A stretch of DNA of 64,000 nucleotides, from the NCBI GenBank assembly GCA_040905905.1, contig JBBDQN010000050.1:174645-238644 (forward strand), read 5' to 3'. Positions 32,911 through 40,938 of this stretch are shown here, piece after piece (the stretch's first letter is position 1; the number at the start of each line of letters is the position of its first letter). Source of the DNA: JAICND01 sp040905905 (GTDB taxonomy: Bacteria > Actinomycetota > Acidimicrobiia > Spongiisociales > ZC4RG35). A program made the translations under genes and the position numbers. A model generated the notes under the pieces. It was given only the letters and a program-made list of their open reading frames with translations, did not search any database and was not told the origin of the DNA.

Positions 32911-34187
32911 CCTGGTTGCGTCTCCTCTTGGTTGTCGTCGTCGTGAGTTTGCTGGGGCTTGGGATAGCTCTCGGGCCGCAGTCTCCCGAGGCCACGCCTG
33001 AACTTCCGGCGGCGGGGGAGGGCCCCTACCTCGTGTGCCCGGGGGCGGTGGCCGGTGGTGGTTTCGTCGGACGACTTGGTGTCTACGCCGACGATCCCAC
33101 TCCAGGGCGGGTCACCGTCGTCAGTCCTGAGGGTGCAGCCACCTCGATCCAGCCAGCTGGCTTGGGCGGAGCAACTCTTGAAGTGGGGGACCTGGTGGAA
33201 TTGGGGGATACTCCTCTCTATGTCGAAGCCAGCGGCCAGATTGCTGCCGCCACCCTTGCCAGTGGTACGCAGGCCACTGCGCTGACCGGCTGTCTGCGGG
33301 CCGGTGCCGGTCCCATGGCCGCCCTCGGTATCGCCACCACCGGCACCGAGACTGCATCGATCCAACTTGTCAATCCTTTTGCCCAGGACGCCAATCTCCG
33401 GCTTGAGTTGGTGAGCGAACTCGGAACCGATACCCCCGGCGACCTCGAGGGTCTCCGCCTGCCCGCCGCCACCCACATTGAAATCGCGCTTGGCCAGCTT
33501 CTGACCGGTCGGGAATCAGTCAGCGTCAAGGTCGAAGTCATTTCGGGACTGGCGGCGATGTCGGTCGTGAGAGCTGGCAGCACCGACGTAGCTGCCTCCG
33601 AGGCCGTCGCGGGCGCTAACCAGTGGTATATCCCGCTCCTCCCGAGCGCACTGGCCGGACAATTACACATCCGATCGTTGAGCACCGTTGCCGGTGACTA
33701 CCGGGTGGATCGGGTTGATGTGAGCGGAACGGTGCAAGGGGTGGCCGGGGCCGCCATCAACCCGGGCGAACAAGTGGTGTTGTCCCTGGCGGATCTGGGC
33801 GCCACCCAGGGAGGGGTGGTGGTGGAGGCGACCGAACCGGTCGTGGTGGCATTGGTCATCCAGGACGGCAGCCGCCGGGCCATCATGCCCGGCGGGATCC
33901 TTGCTTCTCGTTGGGCAGTCCCGGTCTCGGCGAGAGGTCTCGAGGGCCAGAACCAGATCTGGATCTTCAACCCGGGAGATTCTCCGTTGATCGCCTCAAT
34001 CGCTCGTCTCGATGCCGGCGCCGAGGTGGCGAGTGTCGAGGTTGCACCTGGTGCCGCGATCGAGGTTCTTCCTGGCGATATCGGGGGGGGCGGAATCTTG
34101 GTCGAGTCCGATGGCCTCATGGTCGTTGCTTTTGGCGTTGTCAACGGGGAAGCGATCGGGCTCTCCATGGCTATTCCGCTGGGATGA
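32907..34187 (+). CDS. DUF5719-family secreted or membrane-anchored protein
   Basis: A 426-residue protein with an N-terminal hydrophobic segment (residues 3-23) that is either a signal peptide or anchor, followed entirely by repeating beta-rich units in which LxxG and VVxxxxP patterns alternate, the look of DUF5719 proteins found beside GT2 membrane enzymes in actinobacteria. The mature part has just two cysteines, Cys44 and Cys129, spaced to form a disulfide. ATG overlaps the preceding stop and its own stop overlaps the next gene, so GT2, DUF5719 and the thioredoxin-like gene form one coupled unit. Function unknown; a surface scaffold for glycan assembly is a guess. Confidence 0.72.
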   Translation: MTWLRLLLVVVVVSLLGLGIALGPQSPEATPELPAAGEGPYLVCPGAVAGGGFVGRLGVYADDPTPGRVTVVSPEGAATSIQPAGLGGATLEVGDLVELGDTPLYVEASGQIAAATLASGTQATALTGCLRAGAGPMAALGIATTGTETASIQLVNPFAQDANLRLELVSELGTDTPGDLEGLRLPAATHIEIALGQLLTGRESVSVKVEVISGLAAMSVVRAGSTDVAASEAVAGANQWYIPLLPSALAGQLHIRSLSTVAGDYRVDRVDVSGTVQGVAGAAINPGEQVVLSLADLGATQGGVVVEATEPVVVALVIQDGSRRAIMPGGILASRWAVPVSARGLEGQNQIWIFNPGDSPLIASIARLDAGAEVASVEVAPGAAIEVLPGDIGGGGILVESDGLMVVAFGVVNGEAIGLSMAIPLG

Positions 34188-34543
34188 CCGAAACCGCGCT
34201 GCGGCTGACGGTGCTTGCGGTCGTGGCTTTGGTTGTGCTCGGGTTCTGGTGGAAAGCCCGTCCCGATCGAGCAAGGCCGATCACAACCCACCGACCCGAC
34301 CTCGCTCCCGGGGCCTACTTCTTCTCGTCCGAAACCTGTGGTGCTTGTATCCCGGCCCGCCGGGTGGTGATCGCTGAGTTGGGGGACAGGGTGCACGAGG
34401 TCCGTTTCGAGGATCAACCGGGCGGGTTCGGGGGTTTTGCGATCGCCAGGGTCCCAACCCTGTTGGTCGTCAAGGAAGGAGGGGAGGCGGTCCTCTTTGA
34501 AGGTGTTCCCACCCGCCGCCACCTGCGAGGGTTGAATCCTTGA
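34184..34543 (+). CDS. Membrane-anchored thioredoxin-like protein (CGAC)
   Basis: A 119-residue protein: one N-terminal membrane helix (about 6-24), then a compact thioredoxin-like domain with SSETCGACIPARRV (Cys52 and Cys55) and the cis-Pro-type strand ARVPTLLVVKEGGE. The CGAC motif and topology suggest a redox protein facing the outside, in the manner of disulfide oxidoreductases. It is coupled by an ATGA overlap to the DUF5719 gene, whose mature product has exactly two cysteines, making that protein a natural substrate candidate. The domain is short (about 85 residues), so it may be a minimal thioredoxin fold. Direction of reaction (oxidation or reduction) cannot be decided. Confidence 0.75.
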   Translation: MTETALRLTVLAVVALVVLGFWWKARPDRARPITTHRPDLAPGAYFFSSETCGACIPARRVVIAELGDRVHEVRFEDQPGGFGGFAIARVPTLLVVKEGGEAVLFEGVPTRRHLRGLNP

Positions 34544-34562
34544 ATGGAGGGCGGGCGTTGCC

Positions 34563-34568
34563 TACCGT
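34563..34568 (+). promoter_or_regulatory. Candidate -10 box, leaderless start of DUF3499 gene
   Basis: TACCGT ends 6 nt before the ATG at 34575, in a 31-bp gap after the thioredoxin-like gene. No Shine-Dalgarno is present next to the start, so transcription likely starts at or just before the start codon. Confidence 0.45.
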
Positions 34569-34574
34569 GACGGC

Positions 34575-34793
34575 ATGCTTTCGCAATGTGTTCGTTGTGG
34601 CAAACCGGCCTCTAGCCGCATGATGTTTTCGTACCCAGACCGCCATCTGTGGCTTGAGGACCTGACCAGGATTGACATTCCGGGCTACTCGATGTGTGCC
34701 ACCCATGCCGGTCGACTGATTCCCCCGTTGGGGTGGACCCTCACCGATCGCAGGTCGGCTATTCCATTGTTTGCGCCCCTGGAAGTAGCGTGA
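34575..34793 (+). CDS. DUF3499-like small zinc-finger protein
   Basis: A 72-residue protein starting MLSQCVRCGKPASSRM, with a second ligand pair in GYSMCATHAGRLIPPLGW. The Cys5-x2-Cys8 and Cys41-x2-His44 arrangement and the CATHAxRLxxPxGW ending match DUF3499, a short actinobacterial family of unknown function. It is probably a zinc-binding protein. The start is supported by a -10-like box placed for a leaderless transcript. The next gene begins 1 bp after its stop, so they are co-translated or at least co-transcribed. Confidence 0.75.
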   Translation: MLSQCVRCGKPASSRMMFSYPDRHLWLEDLTRIDIPGYSMCATHAGRLIPPLGWTLTDRRSAIPLFAPLEVA

Positions 34794-34794
34794 C

Positions 34795-35064
34795 TTGCCG
34801 CTTGATCGAGAGTTCCTCGACGCAGTTCGAGACTTAGACCAGCACGATCTCCGGCGGCTGCTGATCCTGACCCGGGCCCAACTCGAACGCGATGGAGTGG
34901 TGTCGCCCGCCGATCAGACCAAAGTCAAATTGCGTCAGCAGTCGGTACGTTGCGGCAAAGCCAGTTGTTCAGCGTGTCCCCATGGGCCGTACTGGTATGC
35001 GTACTGGTGGGAAAGTGGGCGTCGGCGGAGCCGTTACGTCGGCAGGCTGTTGGAAGAGGTCTAG
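34795..35064 (+). CDS. Small DUF6788-like protein with Cys-rich motif
   Basis: An 89-residue protein. The N-terminal half is a predicted helix (about 5-35); the C-terminal half carries SVRCGKASCSACPHGPYWYAYWWESGRRRSRYVGR, the CGKxxC-x2-C-x-HGPYWY-YW pattern of the DUF6788 family seen scattered in bacteria and mobile regions. Cys53, Cys58, Cys61 and His63 could bind a metal, and the basic RRRSRYVG end could contact nucleic acid. The start used is TTG at 34795, directly following the upstream stop, without a clear ribosome site. Function unknown. Confidence 0.6.
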   Translation: MPLDREFLDAVRDLDQHDLRRLLILTRAQLERDGVVSPADQTKVKLRQQSVRCGKASCSACPHGPYWYAYWWESGRRRSRYVGRLLEEV

Positions 35065-35140
35065 CCGCTGGCCCAGGGGTGACCCGCGCACTAGTTCTGT
35101 CTAGTACCAATTCCTGAGGGCCGGTAGGATGACCGGGCTT

Positions 35141-35317
35141 ATGGACTGTCCCCAGTGTGGCGTCAGCGACGTAATCGAAATCAGACATCGTTTGCCCGAT
35201 GGCACCGAGGTCCAGTTCTTCTCCTGTCATCGTTGCGAGGAGAAGTGGTGGGATCGGGCCGGTCAGCTAATCGACCTGCGCCAGGTCCTTGAGATGGTCC
35301 GCAAAGCCCGCAACTGA
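35141..35317 (+). CDS. Small zinc-ribbon protein
   Basis: A 58-residue protein, MDCPQCGVSDVIEIRH at the start and FFSCHRCEEKWWDRAG later: two CxxC knuckles (Cys3/Cys6 and Cys29/Cys32) with a glycine-poor loop between, the classic zinc-ribbon spacing. A C-terminal helix follows. I chose the second ATG (35141) because a -10-like TAGGAT at 35125-35130 overlaps the first ATG at 35129, which therefore cannot be within the transcript if that promoter is used. It precedes the PTPS-related membrane protein gene by 7 bp. Partner unknown; a nucleic-acid or protein-binding module is plausible. Confidence 0.65.
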   Translation: MDCPQCGVSDVIEIRHRLPDGTEVQFFSCHRCEEKWWDRAGQLIDLRQVLEMVRKARN

Positions 35318-35324
35318 GGCCTTG

Positions 35325-37667
35325 ATGGCAGCTGCAGCTTCGTTGCCGCGGTTTCACCGCTGGGTACCCATCGCCGTCGTGGCCGGAGTTTCCCTCGTGA
35401 TCCTGGCGGTCCTCAACCCGAATTTGATCTTTGCCGCCAACACCCCCTCGGGGGGCGACATGGCAGCCCATGTGGTCCCTCCGGCGTACCTACGCGACGT
35501 TCTCCTTCCTGAAGGCAGGATCCTCGGTTGGTCACAGGACTGGTTTGCCGGATTCCCGGTCTTCTACTTCTACTTCCCACTCCCCTCCCTGGCGATTGTC
35601 TTCCTCGATCTGTTCCTCCCATACGGAGTGGCTTTCAAACTGGTGGCAGTGGCCGGATTGTTGGCCACCCCGCCCGCCGTCTATTACCTCGCACGCACCC
35701 TCCGATTCGGCCGGCCGGTGGCGACCGTGGCCGCCGGGGCGGGTGCCACGTTCATCTTCATGGAGAGTTTCACGATCTACGGCGCCAACGTGGCTTCCAC
35801 CCTGGCCGGCGAGTTCTCCTTCTCGTGGTCATTTGTGTTCTCACTCCTCTATCTGGGCCTCCTCATCAAAACCGTCCGCGACGATCGGCGATATGCCCTG
35901 GCGGCCGCCGGGGTTCTGGCCTTGTGCGCGCTGTCGCACATCATCACCACAATCCTTGTGATCGTCGCCAGCGCCAGCGTCCTGGTCTGGAAGGATGCGT
36001 GGCGCAGGGTCATCCCGATCTGGGCCGGGGCCTTTGCCATCACTTCGTTCTGGGCAGTGCCCCTCCTGGCCCGGATCGGCTTCAGTTCGGATCTGGCGTG
36101 GGTGCCGCTGCGGACCTGGGAGGAGTTGTTCCCCCTTGAGATTTGGCTGCTCCTGCCGGCCGCCATCATCGGTGGGATCTGGACGGTGCGGAGAACTCCG
36201 CGGGCTCTTCCCATTGTTGTTCTCACCGTGCTGCCGATCATCTATTACCCGCTGCCGCTCGTCCTCCCCGAGATGCTGCCCGGTGTGTTTACTGGTCGTT
36301 GGAAGTTGTGGAACGGGCGCCTCCTTCCCTACTGGTATTTCGGTGTCAGCTTCTTCGCCGCCATCGCCCTTGGGGGTTTGTGCGTTTGGGCCGCCCGCCG
36401 CCTGCCGTCCCGAGTCTCCCGTCATTGGCCGCGGCTCATGGGGGCACTGGCTCTCGTGGCTGCACTGGTCGTCGCCTCGCGCGAGCCCAACATTCCGCGG
36501 GGGATCATCTGGGTCGCAGCGATTGTCGGGACGCTGGGTTTGGCCGCTTCCTTCCTGTGGTCACAGCGAGTCGACACTCGCAGCTTCTTTGCTGTGACCG
36601 GCGCCGGGCTCCTTGTGGTGGGCGCGGCTGCCGGGATTTCTTTTATCAATGGCTGGGCGCGGTGGAACTTCACCGGGTATGAGGGCAAGGCAAAGTGGCC
36701 CGAATACGAGGCGCTGATGGACACCGCCTCGACCCTGGTGGCAGGTCGGATCCAGTGGGAGTACGACAAGACGATGAACGACTACGGCTCGCCCATGGCC
36801 CTGATGCTCTTTCCCTATTGGACCGGAGAAGAACACACCTCGATGGAAGGCCTGTTCTTCGAGTCCTCCCTAACGACGCCGTTCCACTTCCTCAACCAAG
36901 CCGAAACCAGTGCCAATCCGTCCAGCCCCATTCCCGGACTCGACTACCACCGCTTCGACCTCGAACGGGGAATCCGGCACATGGAACTATTCGGCATCAC
37001 CTATTACGTCACGTACACCCCGGAGGCCAAGGCCGAGGCGCAGAATCATGACGAACTTACCCCGGTCGCCGCCACTGGCCCGTTTACGTTCTATCGCTTC
37101 AGCGACGTGGCCATGGTGGAGGCTGCCACTTACCAACCGGTCGTCTACGAAGGGCCGGAGTCGAGCATGATCGGCAAGATGTTGGGGGTGGTGGGCATCG
37201 GTCAGGGACAGGGAGAGCCGAGCTTCTCGGAGTTCTCCCTCGAGTGGTACGAGGATCTGTCGTTGATCGACCGGTGGGTGGCGGCGGAAGGGCCCGAAGA
37301 ATGGCAGCGGGTCGGCGCCATCAGCGAGATCCCGTCCATCCCGTTGGACACTGTCGGCCGGGTTAGCGACGTCGTCATCGAGGATCACCGGATCTCGTTT
37401 CGCACCACCGCAGTTGGAGTGCCTCACCTCGTGAAGGTCTCATATTTCCCCAACTGGAGTGCCACCGGAGCCGAGGGTCCCTATCACGCCACCCCTTCCT
37501 TCATGATGGTGATTCCCACCGACGAAGAGGTAGTGCTTGAGTTTGTCAATACCTGGGCGGAGAACGTCGGGTGGCTGCTCTCCGGACTGGGTTTGACCGG
37601 GGCTGGTTACCTCTTCGTCCGTGACCGCCTCAACCGCGCCCGGAAGGCCGTCCCAACCGCCCCCTGA
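35325..37667 (+). CDS. Multi-pass membrane protein, PTPS-related (6-pyruvoyl-tetrahydropterin synthase-related) family
   Basis: A 780-residue protein with about 12 membrane helices in residues 15-430 and a C-terminal extracytoplasmic domain (about 440-745) followed by a last helix. The first loop contains NTPSGGDMAAHVVPPAYLRDVLLPEGRILGWSQDWFAGFPVFYFYFPLP, the acidic loop and FPxFYFYFPLP signature of the so-called PTPS-related GT-C-like proteins. Despite the name it is not a pterin enzyme. Likely a polyprenyl-phosphate-sugar-using glycosyltransferase or flippase partner of the convergent GT2 gene, which makes the same kind of lipid donor. Its 3' end overlaps that gene by 38 bp. Confidence 0.72.
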   Translation: MAAAASLPRFHRWVPIAVVAGVSLVILAVLNPNLIFAANTPSGGDMAAHVVPPAYLRDVLLPEGRILGWSQDWFAGFPVFYFYFPLPSLAIVFLDLFLPYGVAFKLVAVAGLLATPPAVYYLARTLRFGRPVATVAAGAGATFIFMESFTIYGANVASTLAGEFSFSWSFVFSLLYLGLLIKTVRDDRRYALAAAGVLALCALSHIITTILVIVASASVLVWKDAWRRVIPIWAGAFAITSFWAVPLLARIGFSSDLAWVPLRTWEELFPLEIWLLLPAAIIGGIWTVRRTPRALPIVVLTVLPIIYYPLPLVLPEMLPGVFTGRWKLWNGRLLPYWYFGVSFFAAIALGGLCVWAARRLPSRVSRHWPRLMGALALVAALVVASREPNIPRGIIWVAAIVGTLGLAASFLWSQRVDTRSFFAVTGAGLLVVGAAAGISFINGWARWNFTGYEGKAKWPEYEALMDTASTLVAGRIQWEYDKTMNDYGSPMALMLFPYWTGEEHTSMEGLFFESSLTTPFHFLNQAETSANPSSPIPGLDYHRFDLERGIRHMELFGITYYVTYTPEAKAEAQNHDELTPVAATGPFTFYRFSDVAMVEAATYQPVVYEGPESSMIGKMLGVVGIGQGQGEPSFSEFSLEWYEDLSLIDRWVAAEGPEEWQRVGAISEIPSIPLDTVGRVSDVVIEDHRISFRTTAVGVPHLVKVSYFPNWSATGAEGPYHATPSFMMVIPTDEEVVLEFVNTWAENVGWLLSGLGLTGAGYLFVRDRLNRARKAVPTAP

Positions 37668-38373
37668 TGATCCAGGTCAATAGGCGGAAGGTGTCACGGG
37701 CCATCTGCCACAACATCCCGGCCCGCAGCGGCGCCGTCGACGCATTGGGTCCCAACTCGACCGGTACCTCCTTGAGGACGAACCCGGCCCGGTGCGCCCT
37801 GACGAGCATCTCCAGGTCGTAGGCGTAGCCCCTGATCCGCATCTGTGGGAGAACCTGGTCGAGTACCGAGCGGCGGAGGATCTTGAGCCCCGTCTGGGTC
37901 TCTTGCACGGGCAGCCTGAAGATGCCAACGGTCGAGAACGCAAACAGACGGCTGAGGATCCGTCGGGGAAGCGGGTAGCGGCCCTCGCCCATCGATGTCC
38001 TCTTCGACCCGACTAGAACGTCGATGCCTTCCATTTGCTCCAGGAGAGCGGGTACCTGTTCGGGGGGCAGATCCAGGTCGGCATCGAGGAAGACCACAAG
38101 CTGGCCGGTGGATGACCTGGTCCCGGTGAAGAGCGCCTCGCCTTTGCCCTGGTTGGTTTCGTGACGGACGATCGCTGCCTGGGGAATCGAGTCGGCGGCG
38201 CGGCGGGCTTCGGCATAGGTCTGGTCCGGACTTCCATCATCCACAAGCACAATCTCGAACGAACCGTCGGCCGGGAACGCGGCGGCCACCCGGACGAGGT
38301 TGGCGGCGATCACCTCACCGAGCCGATAGGCGGGGAGCACGACCGACACCGCCGGTCGCGATGGTGCTGTCAT
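37630..38373 (-). CDS. GT2 glycosyltransferase (polyprenyl-phosphate sugar synthase-like)
   Basis: A 247-residue cytoplasmic-face glycosyltransferase: VSVVLPAYRLGEVIAANL, IVLVDDGSPDQTY, ETNQGKGEALFTG, VVFLDADLDLPPEQVPALL with the DxD metal site near 95, and QTGLKILRR near 170, the pattern of dolichyl/polyprenyl-phosphate glucosyl- or mannosyltransferases. It lacks a long membrane domain. It would load a polyprenyl phosphate with sugar for the PTPS-related membrane protein encoded convergently and overlapping it. The start at ATG 38373 is preferred over an in-frame ATG at 38433 that lies inside the divergent phosphomannomutase region. Confidence 0.85.
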   Translation of the reverse strand: MTAPSRPAVSVVLPAYRLGEVIAANLVRVAAAFPADGSFEIVLVDDGSPDQTYAEARRAADSIPQAAIVRHETNQGKGEALFTGTRSSTGQLVVFLDADLDLPPEQVPALLEQMEGIDVLVGSKRTSMGEGRYPLPRRILSRLFAFSTVGIFRLPVQETQTGLKILRRSVLDQVLPQMRIRGYAYDLEMLVRAHRAGFVLKEVPVELGPNASTAPLRAGMLWQMARDTFRLLTWIIRGRLGRPSGRG

Positions 38374-38400
38374 GAACGGCGGGAGTGTACGTTCCTCTCG

Positions 38401-38406
38401 TACAAT
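38401..38406 (+). promoter_or_regulatory. Candidate -10 box of phosphomannomutase gene
   Basis: TACAAT ends 10 nt before the ATG at 38417, in the 43-bp gap between divergent genes. GTAC occurs three times around it (38387-38390, 38400-38403, 38411-38414), which may be chance. No good -35 was found. Confidence 0.4.
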
Positions 38407-38416
38407 CGCTGTACGG

Positions 38417-39745
38417 ATGAGCGGCGTTTTCAAGGCTTACGACATCAGAGGTCGAACCGACACAGGTGAGTTGACTGCCGAGCTGGCCCACGATGTTGGT
38501 GCAGCTTTTGCCCGCCTCACCGGGGCGAAGCAAATCGCGGTCGGTCGGGATTGTCGGGCTTCATCCCCCGAGATCGCCGGAGCCCTGATGACCGGCATGA
38601 CCGACCAGGGTGCCTCAGTGCTCGACCTGGGCGAGGTGGCGACCGACATGATCTACTACGTTTCCGGCACCCGCATGGTGCCCGGGGCAGTGGTCACTGC
38701 CTCCCACAACCCGTCCAACTACAACGGCATAAAACTATGCCGGGAAGGTGCCGCCCCGGTTGGCGAGGACACCGGTCTCGTGGAAATCGAGAAGATGGTC
38801 GGGGTCGGCGTATTGGCCGGTCCGGGCGGTGGGACGATCGAGCGCCTCGACCTCCGGGAGGGCTACATCAATCACCTCCTCTCCGTGGTCGAACCGGAGA
38901 AGATGGCTCCGCTGAGGGTGGCGGTGGATGGGGGGAATGGCATGGCAGGCGTGGTGATCGAGGACGTGTTCGCCCGCATCCCCCCCGAGCTGCTAGGCCT
39001 CTACCTCGAACCGGATGGCACCTTTCCCAACCATCCTGCCGACCCTCTCCAGCCGGAAAACCTGGTTGATCTGATCGCTCTGGTGGGTTCCGAAGGCACC
39101 GACCTCGGGGTGGCATTTGACGGCGACGCCGACCGCGCCTTCTTCATCGACGATCACGGCAAAGCGTTGTCAGGAAGCACCACCACCGCTCTGATCGCTC
39201 GCTGGTTCCTGGCCCGGCGGCCCGGCGCCACGATCGTTCATAACCTGATTACCTCCCGGGCGGTGCCCGAAACCGTTCGGGCTCACGGGGGTGTCCCGAT
39301 CCGCACCAGGGTTGGGCACTCTTTTATCAAGCAGGTCATGGCCGAAACCGGGGCCGTGTTCGGGGGCGAACACTCGGGTCACTACTACTTCGCCGACAAT
39401 TTCCGGGCCGACTCAGGGATGTTGGCGATGCTCGTGCTTCTTCAGGTCATCTCCGAGGCCGGTCGACCTCTGTCAGACCTTCGCTCCGAGGTGGAGCCCT
39501 ACTCCTCTTCGGGTGAAGTGAACCTGAGGGTCGCCGACCAGACCGCCGCCGTTCAACGCGTGGCCGCCGCATTCGCCGATGCCGACCTTGACCGCCAGGA
39601 CGGACTCACGGTCTCCTGGGACGATCGCTGGTTCAACATCAGGGCCTCTAACACCGAGCCTCTGCTCCGGCTGAATGTCGAGGGTCCCGACCAGGCTGTG
39701 GTTGACGACCTCGTCAAGCAGGTCCGTCAGATCGTGGAGGCGTGA
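38417..39745 (+). CDS. Phosphomannomutase/phosphoglucomutase
   Basis: A 442-residue alpha-D-phosphohexomutase interconverting mannose-6-P and mannose-1-P (and probably the glucose forms). Motifs: GVFKAYDIRG at the start, VTASHNPSNYNGIK with the phosphoserine near residue 95, DGDADRAFFIDD for the Mg ion, GGEHSGHYYF for sugar recognition, and RASNTEPLLRLN for phosphate binding. This is the ManB/PMM family. It starts a run with a Trm112-like gene, PGI/PMI and AhcY, whose starts abut or overlap. Mannose-1-P feeds GDP-mannose for polyprenyl-phosphate-mannose and cell-wall mannosides. It sits directly opposite a lipid-linked sugar GT2 gene. Confidence 0.93.
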   Translation: MSGVFKAYDIRGRTDTGELTAELAHDVGAAFARLTGAKQIAVGRDCRASSPEIAGALMTGMTDQGASVLDLGEVATDMIYYVSGTRMVPGAVVTASHNPSNYNGIKLCREGAAPVGEDTGLVEIEKMVGVGVLAGPGGGTIERLDLREGYINHLLSVVEPEKMAPLRVAVDGGNGMAGVVIEDVFARIPPELLGLYLEPDGTFPNHPADPLQPENLVDLIALVGSEGTDLGVAFDGDADRAFFIDDHGKALSGSTTTALIARWFLARRPGATIVHNLITSRAVPETVRAHGGVPIRTRVGHSFIKQVMAETGAVFGGEHSGHYYFADNFRADSGMLAMLVLLQVISEAGRPLSDLRSEVEPYSSSGEVNLRVADQTAAVQRVAAAFADADLDRQDGLTVSWDDRWFNIRASNTEPLLRLNVEGPDQAVVDDLVKQVRQIVEA

Positions 39746-39931
39746 GTGGGGCTGCTCGATCCCCTGTTGTCGTCGATCCTGGTTTGCACGATCGACAAAT
39801 CCGAACTCACCGAAGACCTCGTGAACCGGCTTCTGATCTGCACCCGGTGCGGGCGCAAGTACCCCGTCGATCAAGATGGCATACCTGACATGGTGGTGGA
39901 GGACGAAGACGCCTCTGGCGCCCAGGAATAG
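39746..39931 (+). CDS. Degenerate Trm112/UPF0434-like small protein
   Basis: A 61-residue protein with the general outline of Trm112 family zinc-binding activators: LSSILVCTIDKSEL, then LLICTRCGRKYPVDQDGIPDMVV. Normally the first knuckle is CPxC; here it is CTID, leaving three of the four zinc cysteines (Cys14, Cys32, Cys35). The C-terminal CxxCGRKYPV-DGIP portion is well conserved. GTG start at 39746 follows the phosphomannomutase stop immediately, and the PGI/PMI gene begins 5 bp later. Trm112 proteins stabilise methyltransferases; this copy could have a different partner. Function not established. Confidence 0.65.
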   Translation: MGLLDPLLSSILVCTIDKSELTEDLVNRLLICTRCGRKYPVDQDGIPDMVVEDEDASGAQE

Positions 39932-39936
39932 CGTCC

Positions 39937-40938
39937 GTGGCTCAAGCCGACATGGAGCGAATGATCGGCACCTGGGGAGAGCAGCTGCGTTGGTCATCTC
40001 GCCTGGACGCCCGGGCCGCACCGGCTCCCGAGCAAATCCTGATATGTGGGATGGGTGGTTCGGGCATCACCGGCGACTTCGCCGTTCCACTCTGTTCGGT
40101 GCCGGCGTACGTTCACAAGGGATACGGGCTCCCCTCCTGGGCCGGTCAGGCCCGGCCGATGGTCTTGGCGGTGTCGTACTCCGGCAACACCGAAGAGACG
40201 TTGTCGGCGGTAACCGAGGCCCGGGCATTGGGTCTTCCGATTGCAGTCGTGAGCGGGGGAGGGCGTCTCCAAGAACTTGCCGGGTCCGAAGATTGGCCCG
40301 CCGTCGGGGTTCCCACCGGACTGCAGCCTCGAGCTGCCCTCGGTTACCTCCTGGGCGGGGCGCTCTCATTGCTCGGAGCATGGGGAGTGACCTCGGTGGG
40401 GGATGGGGAGCTGGCCGCCGCCGCCGACCTCGCCGATTCTCTCTTGGTTGAAGGAGGTGCTGCTCGCATTCTCGCCGCCGAACTGGCAGGTGGCCTCGCC
40501 GGGCGGATGGTTGGTGTCTATGGATCGCAGGGTTTGGTCGCTCCGGCAGCGCAGCGCTGGAAGACCCAGATCAACGAGAACGCCAAGTGGCCGGCCTGGT
40601 GGTCACTCTTTCCCGAGATTGACCACAACGAGATTGTCTCCTGGACATCACTGTCGCAACTGACCAAGAACCAGGTGGGTTTGATCGTTCTTCGTGATCG
40701 TGACGAGGGAGCGCGGGTGGCGGCCCGCATCCGCCTGACCGCCGAAGTCACGGAACCCAATGTGAACTGGGTTGGTGAGGTGTGGTCCCAGGGTGAGCAT
40801 CCTTTGGAACGGGTGGTGAGCCTGGCGGTTATGGGAGACTTGGTGTCCGTGGAGCTGGCCAGGCTGATCCGAGTCGACCCGGTCCCGGTGGAAGCCCTCG
40901 AGAATCTGAAACAAAAGCTGGCAGAGGAGCCTTCATGA
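39937..40938 (+). CDS. Bifunctional phosphoglucose/phosphomannose isomerase
   Basis: A 333-residue SIS-domain isomerase that interconverts fructose-6-P with glucose-6-P and mannose-6-P. First SIS site ILICGMGGSGITGDFA near residue 35, second VLAVSYSGNTEETLSA near 80 (phosphate-binding Ser/Thr), and the catalytic segment NENAKWPAWWSLFPEIDHNEIVSW near 210-230 with Glu and His, as in archaeal PGI/PMI and the actinobacterial homologues. GTG start at 39937. It follows phosphomannomutase, so together they channel fructose-6-P into mannose-1-P. Its stop overlaps the AhcY start as ATGA. Confidence 0.9.
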   Translation: MAQADMERMIGTWGEQLRWSSRLDARAAPAPEQILICGMGGSGITGDFAVPLCSVPAYVHKGYGLPSWAGQARPMVLAVSYSGNTEETLSAVTEARALGLPIAVVSGGGRLQELAGSEDWPAVGVPTGLQPRAALGYLLGGALSLLGAWGVTSVGDGELAAAADLADSLLVEGGAARILAAELAGGLAGRMVGVYGSQGLVAPAAQRWKTQINENAKWPAWWSLFPEIDHNEIVSWTSLSQLTKNQVGLIVLRDRDEGARVAARIRLTAEVTEPNVNWVGEVWSQGEHPLERVVSLAVMGDLVSVELARLIRVDPVPVEALENLKQKLAEEPS

